Source of the DNA: Vibrio hyugaensis
GTDB lineage: Bacteria > Pseudomonadota > Gammaproteobacteria > Enterobacterales > Vibrionaceae
Reading direction: 5' to 3'
Assembly: GCF_002906655.1 (NCBI RefSeq)
Contig: NZ_CP025794.1
Coordinates: 744,001-808,000, forward strand
Length of the DNA: 64,000 nt
Part shown: in pieces, positions 43,845-52,155 of the stretch
Numbering within the stretch: the first letter of the stretch is position 1
Layout: every line of letters starts with the position of its first letter
Program-made: the position numbers and the translations under genes
The notes under the pieces: generated by a model
Databases searched by the model: none
What the model was told of the DNA's origin: nothing
What the model saw: the letters and a program-made list of their open reading frames with translations, nothing else

Positions 43845-44611
43845 GTAATAAAGTATTTATGCCAGGATGCAGCTTGCCATCCTACTCACCAGAAGGCGTA
43901 GCAGCAATTGCGAGCTACTTAAAAGAAGTGTACCCAGACATGGGCGCAGTGCAGAAGTGTTGTGGTAAACCAACCGCTGCTATTGGTCAAACAGATAAGT
44001 TCAAAGAACGCTACGGCCAACTTCAAGCAGACTTCGATAAACTAGACGCACAAGAAGTCATTGTGGCGTGTCAAAGCTGCTACGGCATGATCAAGAAATC
44101 TGGCGGCACACAAAAGCCGGTTTCATTATGGAAACTGCTTCCAGAAATCGGTCTGCCAGAAGCGCTACGCGGTAAAGCGAAAAACAGTGACGTGGTATTC
44201 ACCATTCACGACTCTTGCTCTACTCGCTACGAAAAAGAACTGCAAGACGGTATCCGCTGGATCTTGAACGAGCTTGGTTACAAAACCTCAGAACCAGAAC
44301 ACACACGTGAAAACACACGCTGCTGTGGCTTTGGCGGCATGGTAGTGCCAGCAAACCCAGACGTCGCAACACGCGTAATCAAACGCCGCGTGGAAGAGTT
44401 TGAGACAGACTACGTGGTGGTTTACTGCTCCGCTTGTCGTGCATCCATGATGGGTGTTGGTACGAAATCTTGGCACATTCTGGATCTGATGTTCGGTCCT
44501 GTGATCATGCAAGGTGATGAGCCGCCAGTAAACGTGCTCGCTAGTCCTGTGAAAGCTTGGTTCAACCGCTACAAATCGAAAGCGGGCCTAATCAAGTGTA
44601 TGTCTGTTTAG
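43841..44611 (+). CDS. Double-CCG-domain Fe-S protein, HdrB-like
   Basis: A 256-residue protein with two complete CCG domains. The first has Cys10, Cys40-Cys41-Gly42 and Cys77-x2-Cys80; the second has Cys126, Cys161-Cys162-Gly163 and Cys196-x2-Cys199. In heterodisulfide reductase HdrB such domains hold non-cubane [4Fe-4S] clusters that cleave disulfides. This gives a hint that the operon reduces an S-S bond. It overlaps the flavoprotein gene by 4 bp and so is probably its electron acceptor. The stop codon lies in a short tandem repeat. Confidence 0.85.
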   Translation: MSNKVFMPGCSLPSYSPEGVAAIASYLKEVYPDMGAVQKCCGKPTAAIGQTDKFKERYGQLQADFDKLDAQEVIVACQSCYGMIKKSGGTQKPVSLWKLLPEIGLPEALRGKAKNSDVVFTIHDSCSTRYEKELQDGIRWILNELGYKTSEPEHTRENTRCCGFGGMVVPANPDVATRVIKRRVEEFETDYVVVYCSACRASMMGVGTKSWHILDLMFGPVIMQGDEPPVNVLASPVKAWFNRYKSKAGLIKCMSV

Positions 44612-44650
44612 CTATGTCTCTGTAGCTACGTCTTTGTAGCTACATGTTTT
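44609..44650. repeat. 14-bp tandem repeat, three copies
   Basis: TAGCTATGTCTCTG, TAGCTACGTCTTTG and TAGCTACATGTTTT follow each other between the CCG gene's stop codon (the first TAG) and the TVP38 gene. The third copy is degenerate. Copy number could vary between strains. Confidence 0.7.
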
Positions 44651-44680
44651 TAATTATTAGGTTTAAGTGAAGTTGAACTT

Positions 44681-45358
44681 ATGAAATTCGTAAAAATTGC
44701 TCTTATTGTTGCTGTTATCGCTCTCGCTCTATTCGCAGCAAAACAAACTGGCATCCTTGAGATCATTACAGACATCAAGAGCCTACAAGATTGGATCGCA
44801 AGCTTTGGCGTTTGGGGTTACGCAGTATTCGTAGCAGCATTCGTGTTTGCGTGTGTTTTCCTACTACCAGGCAGTGCGTTCACTATCGTGGCAGGCATCG
44901 TATTTGGCCCTATCAAAGGTGGCGTTTTAGCGCTATTTTCTGCAACGCTTGGCGCAGTGGCGGCATTCATCGTGGCACGCTTCCTACTGCGTAACACCAT
45001 CATGAAGAAGTTTGGCGATAACCCAATCTTCAAGAAAATCGATGATGGTGTAGCAGCAAACGGGACAAGCTTCTTGATCTTAACGCGTCTAGTACCTGTA
45101 TTCCCATTCAGCCTACAGAACTACGCTTACGGTCTAACAAGCCTAAACTTGGGCACTTACGCTCTAGTTTCTCTACTAACGATGGCACCAGGTGCATTCA
45201 TCTTCGCTTACATGGCGGGGGATATTGCAACAAACGGTGTGTCTGCAATGCTGCTAGTGAAGTTTGCGGTTGCAGGTCTTATCCTGTTTGGCATGTCTCT
45301 GATTCCAAAATACATCGCGAAGAAAAAAGGCATCAACATGGAAGAATTAGCGAAGTAA
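44681..45358 (+). CDS. TVP38/TMEM64 (VTT-domain) membrane protein
   Basis: A 225-residue, roughly six-helix protein with the VTT signature: GSAFTIVAGIVFGPIKGGVLALFS, then TRLVPVFPFSLQNYAYGLTS and LLTMAPGAFIFAYMAG. TVP38-type proteins are DedA relatives often found next to pyridine nucleotide-disulfide oxidoreductases or metal and oxyanion genes. Here it follows the flavoprotein/CCG pair by 69 bp and precedes a strong terminator. It may be a membrane partner or transporter for the pathway; the role is inferred. Confidence 0.85.
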   Translation: MKFVKIALIVAVIALALFAAKQTGILEIITDIKSLQDWIASFGVWGYAVFVAAFVFACVFLLPGSAFTIVAGIVFGPIKGGVLALFSATLGAVAAFIVARFLLRNTIMKKFGDNPIFKKIDDGVAANGTSFLILTRLVPVFPFSLQNYAYGLTSLNLGTYALVSLLTMAPGAFIFAYMAGDIATNGVSAMLLVKFAVAGLILFGMSLIPKYIAKKKGINMEELAK

Positions 45359-45382
45359 TCCGGTCTATCCATTATTGACGCC

Positions 45383-45419
45383 AAAAGAGTGCGACTTATC
45401 GGGAGTTGCACTCTTTTCA
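45383..45419 (+). terminator. Terminator of the rhodanese-TVP38 operon
   Basis: AAAAGAGTGC (45383-45392) and GCACTCTTTT (45408-45417) form a 10-bp stem with a built-in T-run. Confidence 0.9.
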
Positions 45420-45595
45420 TTCATATCAGCTTGGTCATATTTTATGCCCTTATTGCTCACGTTTAAGGCCAAAGATAAATGTTGATCGGTATGACCTCAC
45501 AAGGCGAGTAATTCTCTGAATCTATTGTCAAATTCGCGTTGATAATAAAGCAAGATAGATTACTATCCATCTAGAGGGAACGGAGTATTCAGTTG

Positions 45596-45697
45596 ATGAA
45601 TAGCCCTATGTTGAGTGCCGAAAATAAACGGTTGCCACTTCATAGCGGAACAAAGCTCCAAAATGAAAACGAAGATAAAAACACGGATTACGTATGA
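45596..45697 (+). CDS. Upstream ORF coupled to ynjB (33 residues)
   Basis: ATG at 45596, behind GGAG, opens a 33-codon frame (MNSPMLSAENKRLPLHSG ...). Its TGA stop overlaps the ynjB ATG as ATGA. The ynjB start has no good ribosome site of its own, so this uORF may deliver ribosomes to it or act as a leader peptide. The peptide is hydrophilic and matches no family known to me. Confidence 0.45.
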   Translation: MNSPMLSAENKRLPLHSGTKLQNENEDKNTDYV

Positions 45698-46851
45698 AAA
45701 AGCTACTTAGCACCATTGGCATTTTAACCGCCACTTTTGCCACCTCTTTCTATGCCTCTTCTAACACAGAAGGATGGCAAAAAATCGAACAACAAGCCGA
45801 CGGTCAGACTGTTTATTTCCATGCTTGGGGTGGTAGCCAAGAGATCAACCGCTATATCCAATGGGCAGGCAAAGAGCTTAAATCTCGCTACAACGTGACG
45901 CTTAACCACGTAAAAGTCACCGACATTTCTGAAACCACCACTCGCCTTATCGCAGAAAAAGCCGCAGGGAAGAACAGCGGTGGCAGCGTAGATATGGTTT
46001 GGATTAATGGTGAAAACTTTAAATCAATGAAAGACAACCAACTGCTGTTTGGCCCTTTTGTTGATGGTCTACCAAGTTGGCAATATGTCGACAAAACACT
46101 ACCGGTAGATGTTGATTTTTCAGAACCGACTGATGGCCTTGAAGCGCCATGGGGTGTTGGCCAACTTGTTTTCATCTACGATGAAGAGACGCTAAACAAC
46201 CCGCCAAGCTCTTACGCAGAAATGCTAAGTTACGCAAAAGCGTTTCCTAACCGTCTTACTTACCCTCGCCCACCAGAGTTCCATGGCACTAGCTTTATTA
46301 AATCTCTGCTCATTGAGTTAAGTAACAACGATCCTGCACTGCAAAAACCAGTGACCGATGAAGCATTCAAAACCGTTACGCAGCCTCTATGGGCTTACCT
46401 AGATGAATTCCACACTGTTGCATGGCGCGGCGGTAAACAGTTCCCAGGCGGAACAGCAGAAACCGTACAACTGTTAGATGATGGTCAGATTGACCTAGCC
46501 GTAACGTTCAACCCGAACGCGGTTTTTTCAGCACAATCAAGCGGTAACCTAGCAGAAAGCACCAAAGCATACGCGATGGACGCTGGCGCATTATCGAACA
46601 TTCACTTCTTAGCGATTCCTTGGAACGCAAACGCCAGTGCAGGCGCGCAAGTTGCTATAAACTTTTTATTAAGCCCTGAAGCACAGTCTCGCAAAGGTGA
46701 CATAAACATCTGGGGTGATCCTTCAGTGCTAAGCAGCCAGTACCTAACCGGCACGGCTAAAAATACTCAACAGTTCAAATCTATCGCGGAGCCACACCCA
46801 AGCTGGCAAGCCGCATTAGAAAAAGAATGGCTGAAACGCTACGGAAATTAA
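45694..46851 (+). CDS. ynjB: ABC transporter substrate-binding protein YnjB
   Basis: A 385-residue periplasmic protein (E. coli YnjB 388) with a signal peptide (about 1-22). The family-typical VYFHAWGGSQEINRYIQWAG follows, then DMVWINGENFKSMKDNQLLFGPF and APWGVGQLVFIYDEE. It is the binding component of the YnjBCD importer, whose ligand is not established; a thiamine-like or sulfur compound has been suggested by similarity and context. It lies 335 bp after TVP38, in the same direction and with its own promoter region. ynjC follows after 9 bp. Confidence 0.9.
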   Translation: MKKLLSTIGILTATFATSFYASSNTEGWQKIEQQADGQTVYFHAWGGSQEINRYIQWAGKELKSRYNVTLNHVKVTDISETTTRLIAEKAAGKNSGGSVDMVWINGENFKSMKDNQLLFGPFVDGLPSWQYVDKTLPVDVDFSEPTDGLEAPWGVGQLVFIYDEETLNNPPSSYAEMLSYAKAFPNRLTYPRPPEFHGTSFIKSLLIELSNNDPALQKPVTDEAFKTVTQPLWAYLDEFHTVAWRGGKQFPGGTAETVQLLDDGQIDLAVTFNPNAVFSAQSSGNLAESTKAYAMDAGALSNIHFLAIPWNANASAGAQVAINFLLSPEAQSRKGDINIWGDPSVLSSQYLTGTAKNTQQFKSIAEPHPSWQAALEKEWLKRYGN

Positions 46852-46860
46852 TACACACCC

Positions 46861-48570
46861 ATGTTAAGAGCGCTGTATCTAGTTATTATCGCAGTTTGTA
46901 TATTACCGACCATCCCGGGGCTACTCGGGGTGGTGGTGTCTGCGCTCGGCTATGTACCCCCTATTGGTTTGCACCACTTTTCACTGGATGGCTTTCATGC
47001 TGTCTTTGACTGGGAAGGTGTGTGGACGTCTATTGGACTGACTTTCTATTCCGCCATTTTCAGCAGCTACCTTGCTTGTTTGATCACTTTCGCGATTCTT
47101 CAAGCTTCATGGGGCGGCAAGTTCTGGCGCAAGATTGAAATGAGTCTTTCCCCTCTTCTTGCTATGCCGCATGTCGCGTTTGCCATTGGCTTCGCTTTTC
47201 TATTCGCACCCACAGGCATGGGCGCTCGTGTACTCAACCAAATGTTTGGTTACGATCCAAATGCTCAAACAGTGAATGACTTAGCGTTGTTGATCAAAGA
47301 CCCACACGCACTGGGTTTGATCGTCATGCTTGCTATTAAAGAAGTGCCGTTTTTATTGTTGATGAGCATTCCTATTCTTCAGCAATTAAAAGTTGAGAAG
47401 ATTGAAAAAGTCAGCCATTCGATGGGTTACAGTTCCGCGCAAGCATGGTGGAAATGCGTTTTCCCACAATGGTTAGCGAAGCTGCGTTTCCCAATGTTGG
47501 CTGTTCTGGCTTACAGCTTATCCGTTGTGGATGTGGCGCTCATTATTGGCCCAACCAACCCTCCTACGTTTGCAGTGTTGGTATGGCAGTGGTTTAACGA
47601 TCCTGATTTGTCGCTCCTACCAAGAGCAGCGGCAGGAGCGGTGGTACTGTTTGCCATTGCGAGCCTTTTGATTGGTTTTGCACGACTTGTTGAATGGGGC
47701 ATAACCAAAGGCTTTAAACGCTGGCAATACTCTGGTCGCAGCGGTTTCCGCTTGCCGGGTAAGACCTTGTTCTCTTTGATTGCTCTGCTTGCTCTTTTAA
47801 TGGTGCCATTGATGGTGGTCTGGAGCTTTGCACAGCGTTGGCGTTTCCCTGACTTATTACCAAGCCGTTATAGCTTACGTTTTTGGGAATACGAGTGGCA
47901 AAGCATTCTTGGCACGCTAGAACAAAGCATGTTGATTGCAGTTATCAGTGCATCTATTGCCCTTGTATTGGCGCTGATCGCTCATGAGTACCGCCTACGA
48001 TACCGTTGGCAGGTGCCGGGGTACATCATCGCTGTACCTATGTTGATCCCGCAACTTTCTGTGTTGTTTGGTATGCAGGTCGCCACTCTGTATCTCGACA
48101 GCAATGCGTATTTCTTCTGGGTATGCTGGGCACATGTCTTCTTTGCCTTTCCATTCGTTTACCTGTCATTGGATGGACCTTGGCGCAGCTTCGACAACGG
48201 TTTGACTCGTGTCGCTCTTAGCCTTGGTAAATCACCAATGCAAGCTTGGTTGAAAGTGAAGTTGCCTATTCTTCTGCCTGCAATAGCCTTTGCTTGGGCA
48301 GTGGGTATTAGTGTGAGCTTGGCGCAATATCTACCAACACTAGTGCTGGGTGCAGGTCGCATCAGCACAATAACAACAGAAGCGGTAGCCCTCTCAAGTG
48401 GCTTCGACCGTCGTGTCACCGCGATTTACGCAATTTGGCAAGCTCTCTTGCCGTTAATGTTCTTCTCTTTTGCGATTCTACTTAGTCGTTTACACGTTAA
48501 GTATCGCCGGTTGTCTATTAAAGGTTTACTACCGAATGAGTCTTTGTCTCGAAAACCTCGCCATCCGTAA
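46861..48570 (+). CDS. ynjC: ABC transporter permease YnjC
   Basis: A 569-residue inner-membrane protein with two fused permease halves (about 12 helices), like ThiP/FbpB and E. coli YnjC (511). Each half carries an EAA-type loop: KVEKIEKVSHSMGYSSAQAW (about 180) and VALSLGKSPMQAWLKVKLPI (about 455). It is longer than the enteric protein, mainly at the C-terminus. The ATPase gene begins within its last 35 bp, so translation is coupled. Confidence 0.9.
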   Translation: MLRALYLVIIAVCILPTIPGLLGVVVSALGYVPPIGLHHFSLDGFHAVFDWEGVWTSIGLTFYSAIFSSYLACLITFAILQASWGGKFWRKIEMSLSPLLAMPHVAFAIGFAFLFAPTGMGARVLNQMFGYDPNAQTVNDLALLIKDPHALGLIVMLAIKEVPFLLLMSIPILQQLKVEKIEKVSHSMGYSSAQAWWKCVFPQWLAKLRFPMLAVLAYSLSVVDVALIIGPTNPPTFAVLVWQWFNDPDLSLLPRAAAGAVVLFAIASLLIGFARLVEWGITKGFKRWQYSGRSGFRLPGKTLFSLIALLALLMVPLMVVWSFAQRWRFPDLLPSRYSLRFWEYEWQSILGTLEQSMLIAVISASIALVLALIAHEYRLRYRWQVPGYIIAVPMLIPQLSVLFGMQVATLYLDSNAYFFWVCWAHVFFAFPFVYLSLDGPWRSFDNGLTRVALSLGKSPMQAWLKVKLPILLPAIAFAWAVGISVSLAQYLPTLVLGAGRISTITTEAVALSSGFDRRVTAIYAIWQALLPLMFFSFAILLSRLHVKYRRLSIKGLLPNESLSRKPRHP

Positions 48571-49183
48571 AACCAATGGCGACACACTTTTCTCTGCGTT
48601 CAACATGACCGTAAAGAGAGGTGAAATTGTTACCCTGATGGGCCCAAGCGGCTGCGGAAAATCCACCTTGTTGGATGCGATTGCTGGTCACCTGTCTTCC
48701 GAGTTCGACTATTCAGGCTCAATCACGCTCGACAACGAAAAGCTGGATGCTTTACCTGCGCACAAACGTCAGGTAGGTATTCTGTTCCAAGATGACTTGC
48801 TCTTCCCGCACCTCACCGTGTGGGAGAATCTGGCCTTCGCGCTACCCGACTCAATCAAAGGCGCAGAGCGCAAAGAGCGTGCCATGCAGGCTTTGAAGCA
48901 CATCTCACTAACTAAGCTCGCAGAATCTTTCCCTGATCAAATCTCAGGCGGCCAGCGCGCACGTATTGCTCTCACTCGCATGTTGTTGGCAAAACCGAAA
49001 GTTGCCCTACTCGATGAGCCATACAGCAAGCTAGATAAAGATCTGCGCGTACAGTTTCGTAATTGGGTTGTGGAGCAACTTCAAAAAGCCAATATTCCTG
49101 CTTTAATGGTGACTCACGATGAGGATGATATTCCTGAGGGCAGTCGCTGCCTGAACTGGCCTTGGGAGACAAGCCATGCTTGA
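48536..49183 (+). CDS. ynjD: ABC transporter ATP-binding protein YnjD
   Basis: A 215-residue ATPase (E. coli 217). Walker A is GPSGCGKST (about 35-43), the Q-loop LFQDDLLFPHLTVW, the signature ISGGQRARIALTR, Walker B KVALLDEPYSKLD, and the switch His lies in MVTHDEDDIPEG. The ATG at 48536 gives the family N-terminus; a longer in-frame start lies inside ynjC but is not supported. It powers YnjBC. The gene overlaps ynjF by 8 bp. Confidence 0.92.
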   Translation: MSLCLENLAIRKTNGDTLFSAFNMTVKRGEIVTLMGPSGCGKSTLLDAIAGHLSSEFDYSGSITLDNEKLDALPAHKRQVGILFQDDLLFPHLTVWENLAFALPDSIKGAERKERAMQALKHISLTKLAESFPDQISGGQRARIALTRMLLAKPKVALLDEPYSKLDKDLRVQFRNWVVEQLQKANIPALMVTHDEDDIPEGSRCLNWPWETSHA

Positions 49184-49784
49184 TAGCCTGAGTATCAAAA
49201 TCATTAAGTGGCCATTGGCACAGAGTGCGAAACTGATCGATAAATGTGGCGTGACGGCTAATCAAACCACGCTGTTTGGTTTCGCCCTTGGTTGTTTTGC
49301 CTTACCTGCATTGATGGCAGAGCAATACACGCTTGCATTAGCGTTTATTCTGCTGAATCGAATCTGTGATGGATTGGATGGTGCTTTAGCGAGGATTCAA
49401 GGCATCACCGATGCGGGCGGCTTCCTTGATATAAGCCTAGACTTCTTGTTCTATTCTCTGATTCCATTTGGCTTTGTGTTGGCAAACCCAGAACAGAACG
49501 CCGTCGCGGGCGCGTTCTTGATCTTCTCGTTTATTGGTACAGGAAGCAGCTTCTTAGCATTTGCGATCATGGCGGGTAAACGTGGTATCGATAACCCTGT
49601 CTACAAGCACAAATCTCTGTACTACATGAGCGGTCTGACAGAAGGCACTGAGACCATTGGTTGCTTCGTCCTGTTCTGCTTGTTCCCGCAACATTTTGCC
49701 GTGATTGCGTACATCTTTGGTGCGGCATGTTGGTTTACCACATTTACGCGTATTTACTCTGGATTTCATACGTTGAAACCGTAA
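49176..49784 (+). CDS. ynjF: CDP-alcohol phosphatidyltransferase YnjF
   Basis: A 202-residue membrane enzyme (E. coli YnjF 206) with the full CDP-alcohol motif D-x2-DG-x2-AR-x8-G-x3-D-x3-D in CDGLDGALARIQGITDAGGF followed by LDISLDF. Enzymes with this motif join a CDP-activated alcohol to a second alcohol, as in phospholipid head-group synthesis; the substrates of YnjF are not known. It is the last gene of ynjBCDF, overlapping ynjD by 8 bp. The rhodanese that sits between ynjD and ynjF in E. coli is here upstream. Confidence 0.9.
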   Translation: MLDSLSIKIIKWPLAQSAKLIDKCGVTANQTTLFGFALGCFALPALMAEQYTLALAFILLNRICDGLDGALARIQGITDAGGFLDISLDFLFYSLIPFGFVLANPEQNAVAGAFLIFSFIGTGSSFLAFAIMAGKRGIDNPVYKHKSLYYMSGLTEGTETIGCFVLFCLFPQHFAVIAYIFGAACWFTTFTRIYSGFHTLKP

Positions 49785-49796
49785 ACAAAACTTAAA

Positions 49797-49843
49797 GAGA
49801 GATTCCTGATAGCGACGAAGGACCGCAGTCGGGAATCTCTTTT
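49797..49843 (+). terminator. ynjBCDF terminator
   Basis: AGAGATTCC (49798-49806) and GGAATCTCT (49832-49840) form a 9-bp stem followed by TTTC. The 25-base loop may hold a second small stem. Confidence 0.8.
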
Positions 49844-49853
49844 CAATCCTCCC

Positions 49854-50006
49854 TCAATAAAGCATTCCACTCACCACCAGTGTCACCACAATTCCAGAGA
49901 CAAAACTCGGAAAATGCCACGTCCGTTTCTTAGCGCGGTAAAACTCTTTTTGTAGATCCTCTTGGTAGCTCTTTACGGCTAATTCTTTAATGTAGTTATT
50001 ATGCAT
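49854..50006 (-). CDS. Small single-pass membrane protein, 50 residues
   Basis: ATG at 50006 follows a perfect AGGAGG seven bases upstream. It encodes a charged N-terminal half (NYIKELAVKSYQEDLQKEFY), then Arg/Lys/Trp at the interface and one hydrophobic helix (SFVSGIVVTLVVSGMLY) at the end. This is the design of regulatory small membrane proteins. It diverges from norR and faces the ynjF terminator. I recognise no family; expression is inferred from the ribosome site and composition. Confidence 0.6.
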   Translation of the reverse strand: MHNNYIKELAVKSYQEDLQKEFYRAKKRTWHFPSFVSGIVVTLVVSGMLY

Positions 50007-50278
50007 ACCCTGTCCTCCTGACGTGTTTTACAGATGGAGGATAAAAGCTCAAGTTAACTTCAGGTCAACGGAAAAAGTTCAATTTCGGATAATATTATTT
50101 GCGGAGGCTGAATCCCTCATTCCTAGCTCTTAAGATCAACCAGTTGCACATATTTGCATCACAGTTCTGTTGTGTCACTTGATCGTCGTCAATGGAACAT
50201 CAATCTCTCACACCTTTCGATGTTCAAATGACATCAAGTTGCTAGCATGAGCCCATTCAAGATAACTCTGGGCTTGTT
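50007..50278. other. Divergent promoter region of norR and the small protein
   Basis: It contains the norR promoter (plus) and the small gene promoter (minus). Besides the NorR-type palindrome at 50219-50235, no other gene-like content is seen. Confidence 0.35.
50219..50235. promoter_or_regulatory. NorR-type site upstream of norR
   Basis: GATGT-TCAAATG-ACATC is a perfect palindrome with the GT-N7-AC core of NorR enhancer sites. It ends 43 bp before the norR ATG and suggests autoregulation. Confidence 0.5.
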
Positions 50279-51808
50279 ATGACTCCTACTGTCGACCACG
50301 TACTTCTCAATATCGCACTCAATCTGAGCTCAAATCGCTCTCATGAGCAGCAATACCAAAACCTGATTGATGGAGTGGCGCAAGTGTTCCCTTGTGATGC
50401 GAGTTGTCTGTTTATCTTTGATGAAGATGGCTTCCTTACGCCCGTTGCAGTAAAAGGTTTGTCGAACTCAGTTCTCGGTCGCCGTTACTTTCCTAAAGCT
50501 CACCCGCGTTTAGATGCCATCATTCATAGTCGCGAGCCTGTTCGCTTCGACGCTGATTGTGCCCTACCCGATCCATTTGATGGAACACTTTTAACCGAAG
50601 ATCAATGCATTGACGTCCATGACTGCATGGGCTTTAGCTTGTACGTTGAGGGGCAGCTTGTCGGCGCATTAACCATGGATGCGCTAGCTGTTGGCGCGTT
50701 TGACCATATCGACCCGGTCGCAATCGAAACATTCGCAGCACTAACGGCGGCAACACTGCGTAACATTGCGCAATTAAAAGCCCTTAAAGCGCAGAACCAG
50801 AAGCAAAAGAGCGTCACGCAAACCCTGATCCAACAGGCACGCTCACAACACGGTGACATGGTTGGTTTAAGCCCACAAATCAATCAATTACGAAACAACA
50901 TTGCGACCGTTGCTCAGTCGGATTACGCAGTATTGGTAACGGGAGAAACGGGGACGGGTAAAGAGCTTGTTGCTCACTCTGTCCATGCTCAATCTCATCG
51001 TAATGATAAACCGATGATTTACGTAAACTGCGCCGCCCTACCCGAAGGTCTGGCGGAGAGCGAACTGTTTGGCCACGTGAAAGGGGCTTTTACCGGAGCC
51101 AATAGTCATCGTGCAGGTAAGTTCGAATTGGCTGATGGCGGTACAATCTTCTTAGATGAAGTGGGTGAATTGCCATTGATTTTGCAGGCAAAACTGCTGC
51201 GAGTTATCCAGCAAGGTGAGTTGCAACGTGTGGGTAGCGATCAGCATTTGATGGTTAACGTGCGCATCATCGCAGCCACCAACCGACAGTTAGAAAAAGA
51301 AGTGGAAGATGGCACATTCCGTGCGGATTTGTTCCATCGTTTAAACGTGTTCCCAATCAAAGTGCCACCACTTCGCGCTCGTGATGGCGACATTCCAGTT
51401 CTTGCAGGATATTTGTTAGAAAAAGTACGTCAACAATTTAACGCACCAAACCTTCACGTTCACCCTAAGGTACTGACTCAACTAGAATCTCTGCCTTGGT
51501 ATGGTAACGTTCGAGAACTTGAGCACACCTTAACGCGAGCTGCGTTACATGCGATTCAACAAGGTGCGAGCACCATCATGCTCAATCACTTTGATACTTC
51601 ACTGGCATTGGATGATGTAAAAAACACATCACATTACTTGCCGAAAGAGAGTCAGCCAATGCGTGAGTTAGTAGAGAGTTATCAACGAGACTTGATTGAA
51701 CACGCTTTAAGCCAAACTGGCGGTGTTTGGGCAAAAGCAGCGGAGTTTTTACAGATGGATCGGGGTAACTTATATCGCATGGGTAAAAAGCTCGGCATTA
51801 GCAAATAA
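50279..51808 (+). CDS. norR: Nitric oxide-responsive sigma-54 activator NorR
   Basis: A 509-residue enhancer-binding protein (E. coli 504). The N-terminal GAF domain senses NO through mononuclear iron and keeps residues equivalent to the iron site (Arg77, Asp98, Asp101 in LPDPFDGTLL). The central AAA+ domain has Walker A GETGTGKE (222-229) and the sigma-54 contact loop GAFTGA (269-274). A C-terminal Fis-type HTH follows (WAKAAEFLQMDRGNLYRMGK). It is upstream of hcp-hcr, which have a sigma-54 promoter and NorR-type sites. No norVW is seen. Confidence 0.95.
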   Translation: MTPTVDHVLLNIALNLSSNRSHEQQYQNLIDGVAQVFPCDASCLFIFDEDGFLTPVAVKGLSNSVLGRRYFPKAHPRLDAIIHSREPVRFDADCALPDPFDGTLLTEDQCIDVHDCMGFSLYVEGQLVGALTMDALAVGAFDHIDPVAIETFAALTAATLRNIAQLKALKAQNQKQKSVTQTLIQQARSQHGDMVGLSPQINQLRNNIATVAQSDYAVLVTGETGTGKELVAHSVHAQSHRNDKPMIYVNCAALPEGLAESELFGHVKGAFTGANSHRAGKFELADGGTIFLDEVGELPLILQAKLLRVIQQGELQRVGSDQHLMVNVRIIAATNRQLEKEVEDGTFRADLFHRLNVFPIKVPPLRARDGDIPVLAGYLLEKVRQQFNAPNLHVHPKVLTQLESLPWYGNVRELEHTLTRAALHAIQQGASTIMLNHFDTSLALDDVKNTSHYLPKESQPMRELVESYQRDLIEHALSQTGGVWAKAAEFLQMDRGNLYRMGKKLGISK

Positions 51809-52066
51809 CACTCCGATTTACCTCTCTCATCAATTCACTCTACTCAACGATTCCGGGTGGTTTGCTCAGGCTCATCCGGAGCACCTAGTTCCGTGTATTC
51901 TTCAATAACACCAAGGCATTCCTAAATGCTGCAAAGAAACGCGATTGGGAATCTTTTGTCTTTACAAAACCACACTAACTTTTCTCCTGTTTAACAAGCA
52001 CTTCCACTTTCGACTGTTTAAGCGTTTCTCGCGCGTTGCTTTTCTCATCACATCTGTATTTTTGTT
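51809..52066. other. norR-hcp spacer
   Basis: No credible gene seen. A weak hairpin ATTCC/GGAAT (51918-51922/51948-51952) followed by CTTTT may terminate norR. The region beyond leads to the hcp enhancer sites. Confidence 0.35.
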
Positions 52067-52100
52067 GTCATTTGCACATCATTCACGTTGTCACAATTAC
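52067..52100. promoter_or_regulatory. NorR-type enhancer sites upstream of hcp
   Basis: GTCATTTGCAC (52067-52077) and GTCACAATTAC (52090-52100) both fit GT-N7-AC and lie 23 bp apart, about 57-90 bp upstream of the -24 element. This is the usual distance for a sigma-54 activator. Confidence 0.55.
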
Positions 52101-52155
52101 ATCAATCACAAATTTAAAACGGAACAAAACCATTTAAAATCAACAAGATAAAAAT

